Shown piece after piece: positions 46,740 through 58,530 of a DNA stretch of 64,000 nucleotides; position 1 is the stretch's first letter, and each line of letters opens with the position of its first letter. The stretch covers positions 1 through 64,000 of the forward strand of contig QJNS01000148.1 of assembly GCA_004154925.1 (NCBI GenBank). The letters are read 5' to 3'. This stretch comes from Monosporascus cannonballus. Lineage: Eukaryota; Ascomycota; Sordariomycetes; Xylariales. The notes beneath the pieces are model-generated. The model searched no databases, was not told the DNA's origin, and was given only the letters and a program-made list of their open reading frames with translations. Position numbers and translations under genes: made by a program.

Positions 46740-47119
46740 TGTGACGAGCTATGAGGTTTAACTAACTATTAAACCTTAAGTCGCCGGGTTTATGTTGGCA
46801 GGAATATCGTGGGAATCTGAGCAATAAATACAATAATATAATACGTCTAGTAATTCCAAGGATGCCTGAGGTAACGATGTTATATTGCAAACTGAAGTTA
46901 TTTAAACTATAGAATTAATAAGCGTATATATTGTAATTTTTTATTATTATTTATCTTTATTTAACAAAGCCTTATTAAGCGGTTATTTATTGCTGCTTAA
47001 TCGTATTTAATCGTGCTTAGTTAAGACCCGCTAAGCACCGATTACGTAATCCTGAACTAGCGTAATTTTGTGATCTTGGCTGGACCGTTTTCGTAAGCCT
47101 ATCTGGCTTAGTTATAATA
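46740..47119 (-). repeat. 3' LTR of element E
   Basis: 380 bp, read on plus from TGTGACGAGCTATGAGG to TTATAATA. The left outer end keeps TTATGTTGGCAGGAATATCGTGG, which the right LTR has lost. Confidence 0.9.
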
Positions 47120-47290
47120 CGATTTCCTCTTTTCCCAAATTTTGCCTTTAAGATTTTTTTCTTTTTTTCTGGTAAATTTTTTCCTTTTAAGATATCGGCC
47201 CGTATTACTAAAAATCGTCGCCAGGTTCTTTCGTTTACCACGCGACGTCAAAATCTGCTTTTTATCTTTGACGATTTCAGTTTTGAAATT

Positions 47291-47791
47291 ATGCCGTATT
47301 CCTTATATTTTTCCAAAAGCTGGAAATACGAAATAATAAAGAACGTTTCCAAATACAAGGCATATATTAAACATAACTGTTTTTGCGATAGTAACGGTAT
47401 TCCCTTATTCTCCTTAGAAAATATTCGTACCGAAAATTAACGTTTCGAATATAAGGCGTTGCTAGCGGAAAAACGTTTTTTGGAATTGCAAAAACGTTAT
47501 TAGCAAAAAATAAACGAAGCTATTATGCGGTTAATCCGTTTTCGAAAATAAAAGGCGTTTTTTCGTTCGAAAAGGGTTAAAATGGTACAGCAAAAATTGC
47601 AGTCGTTAAAGGAACTGGAGGAGCAAAAACGTCAGGAGCAAAAATAGTTGGAGGCCGCCGTTATAGCTACTACGTTAACGCATATCGCGGCCGATTAGCC
47701 CGATATCCCGTTTATCGATTGGTCGGTTGTTAATTGGGACGCGCCTGTCGTTACTGGTGAAAATTTTTTAACAGGCGTTAGGCGCCAATAA
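47291..47791 (+). pseudogene. Element E antisense zinc-cluster/coiled-coil gene
   Basis: The best-preserved copy: ATG at 47,291 and stop 47,789-47,791, 166 codons with only five internal stops. The start MPYSLYFSKSWKYEIIKN gives Y-x2-Y-x6-Y-x8-Y-x2-Y-x6-C, exactly the GAL4-type spacing if each TAT/TAC was TGT/TGC. Then NGIPLFSLENI, a long coiled coil (KMVQQKLQSLKELEEQKRQE) and the tail FIDWSVVNWDAPVVTGENF ending LTGVRRQ. Pol on the other strand stops at 47,751-47,753, so the two genes overlap by 41 nt at their ends. Confidence 0.78.
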
Positions 47792-50700
47792 GATTCTTGG
47801 TAAATTCCCAGGTATTCTCGGAATTTGGGTGTTTTTTCCATTTAATTAGGTATTAAGTAAATCCGTCTTATTTTCGCATGTCGAGGATTTTCTCTATTTC
47901 GTATGCTTATTCGTTTTTTACTTCCATATCGTTTTGTGCCGTATGTATTTTGATCGTATCCGTTGTTAATTCGAATAAGAAAATATGAAAAATTAGATGG
48001 AATTTGATTTTTAGTGGAAGTTTTAATTGGTAATTATTTTCTGAGATTTTTTTGGCGATTTTGTATGGACCAATATATTTAAAATCAAGTTTTTTGTTAG
48101 GTCGCTTTATTTAAATGTTTTTGGTAATTAAAAAAACCATTTTCCCTTTTTTAAAGATTAATTTTTTTAACTTTTTCTAGATATAATATTTACTTATTTG
48201 ATTTCGTACGAATTTTAATTTTGTTTTTATTTCTTGGTACAGCTATCTTAAGTATTTTAATATAAAGATTGTTTTAATATTAATTAAATTATTATTATGT
48301 ACTTTTTTTCAAATTTTTGAAATAAAACCAAAATTTGCGTTTATAGATATTATTTTAATATTTTTATAATAATTGGTATTATAAATTAATTATGCGATCT
48401 GTAATGTTTTAATTTAATTATTTTATTTATAATTAACATAATATTGTATGTAAACTTTTCTGGTTTAGTTTATTTATTTTATTTATTTATTTATTTAAGG
48501 TTTAAATACGTTAAATAACTTATAGTTTAGGCCGATCTATGTTATAAGGCCTTATTAAAACTTAGATGCAAATATCGATTCTTTATTTAATATAATTTCT
48601 ATTAGTAATCCGTATATGCTGAAAATATGTTTGAAAAAAATGTATACCAGTTATTCGGCGTCTGTACTTTTATAATATAATGAAATATTAAAAAATTTCG
48701 TAAATTGATTAACGATTACGAAAAGGTTATTATAATATATTCCTGTAATTGGATTTTTTAATATAAAAAGTTTAATAATAAAGTCGAATATAACTAAATA
48801 TTATGGTTGCTTTACGATTAATAATAATTGTAATTTTTTGTAAGGTTTGTATCGTCGAGCCTTTGCTTTGGCGCAAATATCGTATTACCGTATAATTCTT
48901 TTTACTATTAATTTTATTTTAAAAAAGGAATATATACGTTAAAATCGTTTTAAGATCTTATAAAACCCTGGGTATTTATATAACTAATATTTATATATTT
49001 TTCGTGCTAAATCCTTTCGGTATTCCTTTAAAACTTACATTTTGTCCGTTTTTTGATTTTTTGGGAAATTATTATTATATTGCTAAATTTTATAATACAT
49101 ATCGAAAAGAACTGCCCAAATCGTCGCAATCTGATATAAGTGTAAATATCTTTTTGTAATAATATCAAAAATTATATAGCTAATTTTAATTAATTTTTTT
49201 TCGAAATTTAATCGCTTGCTTAAAGTATTAACTTTGTTATTTTTTGATCTTTTTTTATGGATAATAACGAAATCGAAATCCGCTAATTTCTTTACGTATT
49301 TTAATTATTATATTATAAGCTTTTTGGTCGTGGTAAATCGGGTAAGATTTTGATAATCCGTATAAATTTTGATCTGATACAAGTTTCCTTTTAAGAAATG
49401 CCTAAATTCCCGAAATGCCATAATAATGGCCATAAAGTCCTTATTTAAAATACCGTAATTAAGTTCGGCTCCTTTTAACTTATACGAAAAAAATACAATA
49501 AGATATAATTTGCTTTAATTTTTTCGCTATCCGATTATTATATTTAATACGTAATCTAAAATATCGGTTTTTAATTTCACGGCACGGTTTAAATCGTAGA
49601 TAATTAATACTGGCTCGCTAATAATCGCATCTTTAATATCTTAAAATACTTTTTCTATATCTGGCGTCTATTTAAATTCTTTTCTTTTCGTAAAATTGAT
49701 TAACGATATAACTATGTTATTAAAATTTCGAAAAAATTTCCTGTAATAATTAGCGAATTTAAAAAATACCTATACCTCCTTAATTATCGTTAATATCTGT
49801 TATTTTATAACTGTAACACTTTTTTAAAGTCTATTTTAATGTATTTTAAAATAATAATATATCCCAAATATTCCACTTTTTATATATAGAACTAATTCTT
49901 TTTTGCATTAATAAATACCCTTGCGTTCTGTAAAGCTTAAAAAACCTTATGAACGTATTTTAGGCATATTTTTTCTATTTTTAAAAAAATAAAAATGTCG
50001 TCGAAATAACATATAACAAAAATATCAAAATATTTTCGTAACACATAATTTACTATCCGTTAAAATGTTACTGGTAGGTTCGTAAATTTTATTAATATAA
50101 TTAAATATTTAAATAATCCGTATTTCGTTTTAAAAGTTATTTTTTATTCGTATCTTTTTTTAATTTTAATAAGGTTATATTTATCTTTAAGATCAAATAT
50201 TATAAATATTTGGTTCCGTAAAGTTGGGTTTTTATTTTTATAATTAGGGGTAATAATATTTAATTTTTAATAATAATTTGATATAATTATCCATAATTAA
50301 TTATAAATAGTAATTTTTATTTTTTTTCGTATAAAAAATATAAGATATCCTGCCGGTAATTTCGAAAGTTAAATTTATTTTTTATAGCCGATTTTCCAGG
50401 TATTTTTTGAAAATACGTAATTCGTTTTTATTAAAATTATAAATAAGGTAAAAGTTTGTTAAAAATCCTTTTTTAAAAACTATTTCATAATCTTATTAAT
50501 TAAATTCTAATAACCTCGTATAGAATTCTTTTTTAAAAAGCTGCTTATATTTATAATATTATGATAATATATTAATTACATTTTCTAATTTTTAAAATTG
50601 TTGTTTTTATTATTCTAAAGGATTATTCAATTATTTTAATTTCGCTTTAATAATAATAATAATACGTTATATTTTTAATACCCATTTTTTATGTTTATTC

Positions 50701-51234
50701 CTTTAAGTAATAAAATATCTGTCGTATTTTTATGCTTATATTTATCGTTATTATTAATCGAATATTAAAATCTTAATTTTTTTTGTTTATTAATAAGAAA
50801 TAAAACGAACTTTATTTAGCTAATTCCGCCGTTAATCAAATTTCGTATTAACATATCCATAATAATCCTAAGATTATATCGTAATTTCTAAATAAAACTA
50901 TATCGAAATTAATTATTTTATACCGCTTTTTAATAAAAATCTCGAAATAATTAATTTTGCGTATAATCTTTTAATTATTCTAAGCGAATTCTTAACTTTC
51001 GATATTCGTTATTATATAAGGTTTTAACTTATATTTTCATAATAATTTAAATTTATTAACCATATCTGGTATAATATAATTCCCGCCCAGAACTCCGCAA
51101 TTTATTATTACAATATATTAATACGTTCCGATTTATATTTCCAAAATAATAAAATCGTTAACGTTTTTTATCGTTACGTTTAAAGCCTTTTTCGGGAATT
51201 TCCTTTAATTTCTTTAAATTTTGTTATTTTGCGA
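47751..51234 (-). pseudogene. Element E pol remnant
   Basis: Minus strand: protease INCGVLGGNYI (51,070-51,102; NCGV at 51,091-51,102), RT CYFDDIFIF (YFDD at 49,997-50,008), RNase H, integrase, and a chromodomain with YLIKWKKHPNSENTWE, ending RLLKNFHQ. The chromodomain Trp codons survive here. The upstream part is continued beyond element F at 58,531. Confidence 0.8.
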
Positions 51235-51239
51235 CCTTT

Positions 51240-51662
51240 TGTTACGGATCCCCGAGCAGACCCGTTCTGGAGGCCCCAGGGCTGCAGAAAAAGGAAAAGT
51301 TCCATACTCTAAGTTACGTAACTTAAAGTGATCTAACTGATTTATTAAATCATATAGATTATTCTGATCTGGGTGATCTAATAGATCCAAAAAATCAGTA
51401 TTATACCGGTAAAATGGAAGGAGGTATAAGATTTCAGGTTTTTTATGTAAATAGTTACCTACTTAGTTTTCGCTCCTTAGCTATTAATCTAAGCTTTTAA
51501 TTCAGAGGCAATTGTACCGTTCTCTAATTAAGGGAAAAGTCTTTAAATCTTTTTAACGAATAGACCATTAAATCATTCTTCGCCTTATTATTACTTGCAA
51601 ATTAAGACCTTTTTTCGGATACTGCTTATACCTCCTGGTGGATGTATAACAGGTTCGTTATA
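51240..51662 (+). repeat. 5' LTR of element F
   Basis: 423 bp, TGTTACGGATCCCCGAGC to TTCGTTATA. GC-rich at its outer end (GACCCGTTCTGGAGGCCCC). Confidence 0.93.
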
Positions 51663-51869
51663 TTTTGATAACTTCTTAATTAATAGCCGACGAATGATTT
51701 ATCGCCCAGTTGGGATATAAACCTTTTTGAACTTAATGCAAACGATAGCACAGGATAACGTTTAAAAGATAAATAGTATATCCGATCCCCGTTATTGGCC
51801 AGTAAAATATTATTAATAAGACTTGACGATTTACCCCTTATTAAAGAAGTTTTTTAACTAATTAATAAT

Positions 51870-53180
51870 ATGGCACCCCCGATTACTCGATTTTAAGGAG
51901 GTCCATCATTTTCGTAACCCCAGTAGCAACTTACCCCGGCTCCTAAGGATACTATCGAAATCCAGGGAGAGGAGTCGGAGGAAGAAAAGGAGGCTAAGGA
52001 AGAAGCAAAGGAAAAATATGGGACTAAGGTCCAGAAGGGCAAAGAAAAAGAACTTATTACGGACGAAAGGCTTAACCTTCTAGCTCGGGAAATTAAAAGT
52101 TTGAAGGAGGAAAATGTTCGACTTATTATGGGAAAAAAATTGGCTTTTCCTCAGTTTGGCTCTGCCAAAGGATGAAGCCAAGGGGCTGGTTACCGACCAC
52201 CTTCGCTGGATACAAGATAAACGCAGAAAAAAGCTTTGGCTTTACCTTTATTCGGCGTAAACCAATTACGGGAAGGAATAGTTTTACCTCCTAGTTACCA
52301 TAGAATGCCAGACGTTAAGGGCTATAAGCTAATTCCGCCTAAGCCTTACGATGGATCCGAGAACCCGGAGGGATTCCTGGTCCAAGCCAGATTTCACCTT
52401 AAATTTTATAAAAGTTCTTTGACGGAGGATTATCAGAAGGTGATGGCTATTTTGCAGTTATTTACAGGACGAATTTTCCTGTGGTTCGAGCCCATTATGA
52501 GGGATTATTTAAAAAATTATCCCAAGAAATTATCGGATTTTATTAATTATATTTTTAGCGATTATGAGAATTTCGAAAAAAAAAATGTGCGCCTTATTTG
52601 GAAATCCTGATAAAAAATAGGACGCGGTTAAACAGCTTTATTTCCTTTATTAAATCAAATTAGCCGCCGAATACATAATTAAATTTAACCGCCTAGCCGT
52701 TATTTTAAATCTGTTAAAAAATGCGTTATTTTACCTTTATTATAACGGCTTAAAACCCTTGGTTAAGGATAAAATATATAAGGAATTAAAGGTTAAATTT
52801 TTTGCAAAATATACAAATAAGGTTATTATCGCCGACCGTCGTATTTTTAATCGGTACCTTGAGAAAAAAAGGACCGGTAAACGAGATAATAATAAGGGCT
52901 CGAAAAGCCAAAATAAAAAGGATAAGGGTAAGCCTTAAAAAAAAGCAAATTCCATTTCGAAAGAGCTTAAGAAAAACAAGTTCAAAATGGAATATTTTAA
53001 TTATGGCAAAAAAGGGCATTTTAAAAGTGAATATTATTCCCCCGCCAAAAGGAATTCCAAAAAGGGAAGGATTTCTTAACCTTAGAAAAAAGCCAAAGCG
53101 ATTAAATAAAAAACCGATAATAAGGCAAAAAAAAAAATTAGTTCGATTTTTTTTTAGCCAGAATTTATTATTGCCATAAT
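51870..53180 (+). pseudogene. Element F gag remnant
   Basis: ATG near 51,870 (MAPPITRF, then a stop) leads into an acidic coil (EESEEEKEAKEEAKEKYG). A stop-free part, 52,236-52,607, holds the capsid core: YKLIPPKPYDGSENPEGFL, QARFHLKFYKSS and LFTGRIFLWFEPIMRDYL, typical of gypsy Gag. After more stops the zinc knuckle at 52,993-53,034 reads YFNYGKKGHFKSEY, with His kept and all three Cys turned to Tyr. Confidence 0.82.
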
Positions 53181-54039
53181 TACCCAAATTTAGAATAATA
53201 ACTTAAAGTATGAAAATTATTCCGTTTGCTAAGATTTTAAAATTAAAACTTGCAAATATTATCCCGGATAAACGGCTTCCAGGATAACCATAAGGCTAGA
53301 ATGCCAGTATTATTTTAATTCCCAGAAATATAAGATATATATAACGGACGGTTAATTTTGACCAGATATAAATAATCATAAATAATTATTTCCGGAGTTT
53401 TATAAACTTTTAAAATATATTATTTACTTAAAGGAATTAACGGTAAATCCTTATAATTTGTTACATTTCATTATTTGTTATTAAAACGATTATTTCGTTT
53501 ATTTCAAAGCCAAAAAGGATAATAATTTTTGGCCTGGATAGGACGAAAAAATACCTATTGAACCAGACGACGAATGCCGATGCGCTGAAATTCCCCGATA
53601 ACCAGAATATCCTAGGTTTTGTTACTTATATCCCGAGTTAAAACGGAGTCAGAAGGCCATATCGTAAGGATATTTATGTTATTCTCCGATATTTTGCGTT
53701 TAACATAAGTTCCTAAATACGGGAATACCTTTTTCGGAGATTTACCTTTCTAATCTTATAATTCAAAAAACACAAAATTAAGAGATAAGCTAAGAAAAAA
53801 GCACAAATCGAAAATATTAATACAAATATGGCAAAAAAAATATAATTCCGGTACAAGAACGATTAATGTACCAAATATGCTATCAAAAAAGTTTGCGAAT
53901 GGAAATTTGCTTAAGCTAAACGGCATTAAAAATTAAAAAATTACAAAGGCTTTCGAAATTAAGGTATCGAAAAGCCTTAATTTACAAGACCTTATATAAA
54001 GCAACAAAAGGAATACGTAATCAGATTAAGATTTCTTTT

Positions 54040-57000
54040 TAATACGGAAATAAGACGTTTAAAGCAATAATCGATTCCGGCGCGAAAAGTAACTTTATTT
54101 TTTCTGCGGTAGCAGAAAAATATTAAATTCCCTGGAGATATAAGTTAAAGTCTTATAAATTACGTACGGTAGATGGAAGCCTGTCCATATACGAAGGTGG
54201 ACGAATCCTTCGAGAAACCGAGGAATTTTCGATACAGGTTTAAGGATATTAAAAACGCGTTTTGTTGGATATTGCCGATATTTCCGGATATGACATCATC
54301 TTAAGAATGCCCTGGCTTTGTTCCAGTAACTTACGGATTAATTGGAGAAAACGGACATTTTCTTGGGATAAGACATCCTAGGAAAACGACCAAGAAATTT
54401 GCTATGTTATTAAGGGAGTACGGATTCCTGATTAAGTCTTTACGGTACCACCGGAATATCAAGGATTTAAACGATTATTTAAAAATAGAAAAGATTATGA
54501 ACTACCGTTATACGGCTAATGGGACTACAGGATACCTATTAAGGAAGGATATTATCCAAGATTCCACAAGATTTACCATATGAACCCAGAGAAATTTAGA
54601 GCCTTATGGAAAAGCATATAACTAGATCTGAAAAAAGGATACATCCAGCCTTTTAATTCCCCTGCTGGATACTTTGTTTTTATAATACTAAAAACCAAGG
54701 ATAATAAATAAAAAATCGATAAAAACGGAAATCCTGTTTACCGAAAAATAATTAATTACAGATAATTAAACAATATTATAATTAAAAATGGATACCTTTT
54801 AATACTTATAAATATTTTAAAGGAAAATGCCAGCAAAGCCAAATAGTTCATAATATTTAACTTCCGTAATAGCTATTATCGTATCCGAATAGCTAAAGGA
54901 AAAAAATGGAAAACAACATTTAAAACGGTATACGGACTTTATAAATACAAAATAATGCCAATAGGATTTACCAATACTCCCGCCAGTTTCCAAAATTTGG
55001 TTATAATTACTCTTAGATAATTCTTGGACAAATTCGTATTTGTCTATCTCGACAATATCCTTATCTATTCCGAAACTTTAAAGGAACATAAGAAACATAT
55101 GGCCCAAGTGCTCAAAACTTTGGACGAAGCCAATATTCGAATTAACCCAGCTAAAAGCGTATGGCATACCTAAAAGTTAGATTTTCTAAGGTTTACTTTC
55201 ACTTCCGGCCAAATTCAGATTTAATATTCCAAATTGGAAGCAATTAAGGACTGGCCTATTCCCGATAAGGCGACCGTTATAAACATCTGACAAATCTTAG
55301 GATTTACGGGTTATATACGCAGTTTAGTTAAGAAATACGGAGATATAATCAGGTCATTAACGAAATTTACCACCAGGGAGTATATCGGAAAAAAGTTCGA
55401 ACTCCTAAAAGAAATAAAAAAAACATTCCGAAAATTAAAAAAAACAATTATTAACGGATTAATCGTAAAAATGCCAAATCCAAATAAAAAGAAACGCCTA
55501 AAAACCGATACTTTAAAATACGTTTTAAATACAATTTTAAAATAACGGGAAAATAACGGTAAATAATACCTAATGGCATATTATTTAAAAACATTCCGAA
55601 ACGCAAAATTCAAATACTAGATTTACGACAAAAAATTATTAATAATTATTAACGCTTTTAAGGAATAAGAACTATACTTTAATAGGATAAAAGAACTTTT
55701 CGATATTTACTTTAATTATAAAAACTTTACGCAATTTATGAAAACTTAAGAACTAAATAAATAACATAAAAAATGGATAATTTTTCTATCCAAATTTAAC
55801 TTTAAAATATATTATATTAAGGGAAAAAAAATATCTAGGCGGATATTTTTAATCGTAAAGGAAATTACGATTCTAAAGTTCCCAAAAGAAATATGCAGAT
55901 ATTATAATACAATAAGAACGGTATTGTACAATTATATAAAATTATAAAAAAACCAATTACAAAATTTTTGATACGGTTCCGGAATTCCTACGATATGGAA
56001 AAACAGAAAAAGATTTAGCAGCTAAAAAAGCAACCAAAAAATTAGTTATTATACCATGGAAAAATCTATATTCCAAAGGATTAATAAAAACAATTCGTAA
56101 AGGAATTTTACGAAAACCTATTATATAAATATTAAAAAATTTTCAAAATTATTAAACGGCTTTAAGAAAAATATGATTTTCCAAAATTACGACAAATAAT
56201 TAAAAAAATAATTAAAAATTATAATATTTGCAATAAAGCTAAGGTAATACGCTATAAACCTTACGGGTTATTATAATTTACCGATATTCTTAATAAGGCG
56301 TAAAATACCATAACTTGGGATTTTATTATTAATTTACCTTTATTTAAAAACCCAGTTACTGGAATTAAATACGATAGAATATAAGTAATTATCGATAAAT
56401 TTATTAAATATAAGTACTTTTTACCTTTTAAAAGAAACGTAACGGCAAAGCAGTTAGCTTACGCTTTTATTAAACATTATTTCGATAAGTACAAAATACC
56501 AGAAAAAATTATTTCCAACAAAAATACATTATTTATTTCGAAATTTGGCATCAATTTTTTTAAATAAATAAATGCCAAGTTTAAGTTCTTAATAATATAT
56601 CATCTTTAAACGGATGGCCAAACCGAAAAATTAAATTAAACCTTAAAATAATATTTCCGAAATTATGTTAATTATTAATAAAATAATTAGGTAAAACTTT
56701 TACTATTGGCATAAATCGCTTATAACATATTTATTAACGAAAATATAGGCGTATCGTTTTATATAACGATATACGGACATAACGCAAAAACAAAACGACC
56801 TAAATAACCGCTTAATAAGGCACCTAAGATTATTATAATAGCCCCAAAAGCAAAAATATTAATAACGGAAATCAAAATAATTTAAGCCCGTTTCCAAAAC
56901 GAATTACGATTTTTTTAATAACGGATAACTTAATATTATAACAAAAAAAAAATTAAAGGATTAATTTTAGCAAAAGGAAATAAGGTTTACTTATTATGCC

Positions 57001-57410
57001 AAAAACAAAACGCAATTTCGAATATCTTATAAATCAAAACGAAAAAACCTAATAATAAATTCGATTTTAAAAAACTTAGCCCGTTTAAAATTAAAAAAAT
57101 TATTTTCAAAATTAATTACCGACTGTCGTTACCCAAAAACATAAAAATATACCCTATTTTCTATATTTCTCTATTTAAACCAGCACTTAAAAACGCCCCG
57201 TTAAAAATAAACCTAAAACTCGAAAAAAACTTAAACAAATATAAAATTAAAAAAATATTAGATTTTAAAATGGTTAAAATAAAATTTAGTACTTAATCAA
57301 ATAAAAAAGATATTTACATAAAAAAAACACATAAAAACTATTTAACCATTTAACGAATGCGATAAACCTGGTTAAGACGTTCCACCGCCAGAATCCTAAC
57401 CGACTATTTT
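54040..57410 (+). pseudogene. Element F pol remnant
   Basis: Protease KAIIDSGAKSNFIF (DSGA at 54,072-54,083) has the normal active-site Asp. RT: LKKGYIQPFNSPAGYFVFI and KIMPIGFTNTPASFQNLV, with the catalytic box VYLDNILIYS (YLDN at 55,045-55,056; second Asp changed to Asn by G-to-A). Integrase: TWDFIINLPLF, YDRI, VIIDKFIKYKYFLPF near 56,390, ISNKNTLF near 56,515 (Asp to Asn) and TDGQTEKLN near 56,610. A chromodomain with KYKIKKILDFKMVK follows near 57,240. Inactive. Confidence 0.85.
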
Positions 57411-58007
57411 TAACGCAACCAAGGTTGCGGGCGATAACGGTCCCCCGCTTAAATTAATCCCTACGGCGTTCCAGTCGAAGAAAGTAAACGCCTTTATCAT
57501 AGCGTTTATCTCTGAAACAAGCTACGCTTATTCCATTTCCATATGACGTCGTTTTTTTTCCATCCTTTTCCGCTCCTTTAATTAATCCAGTTCGTAATCC
57601 TCAAAAAGCAGCTGCAAACCTTTCTCCTTCAAAATGTTTTCCTAGCGACGCAAACGTTATAACTTATTTATTCTTTTTGATATTTTCTTTTGAAATTTTC
57701 GCTGCAGTTCCACGAACTCGTCTTTAACAGTACGACGTTCCCTTTGAAAGCGGTCGCATTCAGAACTAATATTTTCCAACGAAAATATGGCAATCGTTAA
57801 TCCGTTACAATAACGTTAACGACGGGTATAATAATAATAGCTTGGAATGCCCTCCGTCATAAAATATTCTAACTTTCTAAATAAAAGGCAACTGGAATAA
57901 AGCAATACTTTAAACCCAAACTTAAAAATATAAATAGACCGGTTATCGCAAATCTGACGCTGATTCGCACAGGATTGGCGCGTCGGTTTTTCTGCTCGAC
58001 CCGCCAT
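57372..58007 (-). pseudogene. Element F antisense zinc-cluster/coiled-coil gene
   Basis: ATG at 58,007 and stop 57,372-57,374, 211 codons, with a 63-codon stop-free start. The cluster YSSCLLFRKLEY then YYYY gives Y-x2-C-x7-Y-x8-Y-x2-Y-x6-C. Next come AIFSLENISSECDRFQRERR, a coil (FVELQRKFQKKISKRINKL; LKERKRMEKKRRHMEME) and the tail AFTFFDWNAVGINLSGGPLS and TLVALKIVG. The final tail differs from the A/B/C/E type but matches G. It has a longer N-terminal arm than the other copies. Confidence 0.72.
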
Positions 58008-58102
58008 AGTAAGTTGGCGGTAAGAAAGACAGTTTTTAATTGGAAGAGAAAAGTGCTTACCTTTCTATCTTTGGGACAAAGATCTTGAGAGGAGGAGAAT
58101 AG

Positions 58103-58525
58103 TATTACGGATCCCCAAGCAGACCCGTTCTGGAGGCCCCAGGGCTACAAAAAAAGGAAAAGCTCCATACTTTAAATTACGTAACTTAAAGTGATTTAAC
58201 TGATTTATTAGATTATACAGATTACTTTAATCTAGGTAATTTAATAAATCCAAAAAATCAGTATTATACCGGTAAAATAAAAGGAGGTATAAAACTTTAA
58301 GTTTCCTATGTAAATAGTTACCTACTTAGTTTTCGCTTTTTAATTATTAATTTAAACTTTTAATTCAGAGGTAACTGCACCGTTTTCTAATTGAGGGAAG
58401 AATTTTTAAATTTCTTTAACGAACAAACCACTAAATTATTTTTCGCCCTATTATTACCTACAAATCAAGACCCTTTTTCGGATATTGCTCATACCTCCTG
58501 GTGGATGTATGACAGATTCGTTACA
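58103..58525 (+). repeat. 3' LTR of element F
   Basis: 423 bp, TATTACGGATCCCC to TTCGTTACA. Inner (left) half more mutated than in the 5' copy; the outer end keeps GTATGACAGATTCGTTACA. Confidence 0.93.
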
Positions 58526-58530
58526 CCTTT

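Larger units (their letters stand above)
51240..58525 (+). mobile_element. Element F: gypsy chromovirus, youngest nested insertion in E
   Basis: 7,286 bp, plus orientation, LTRs of 423 bp each and target duplication CCTTT (51,235-51,239 and 58,526-58,530). The sequence of E continues across the site as in element C near 42,420. A purine tract (GAGAGGAGGAGAATAG) precedes the 3' LTR. It is the least decayed element: several stretches of gag and pol read without stops. Confidence 0.94.

Noticed and set aside
52786..53187. Long minus-strand frame of 133 codons opposite the gag end of element F
   Set aside because: It mirrors the gag zinc-knuckle region (Lys/Ile-rich sense gives Phe/Leu-rich antisense) and is not present in related elements.
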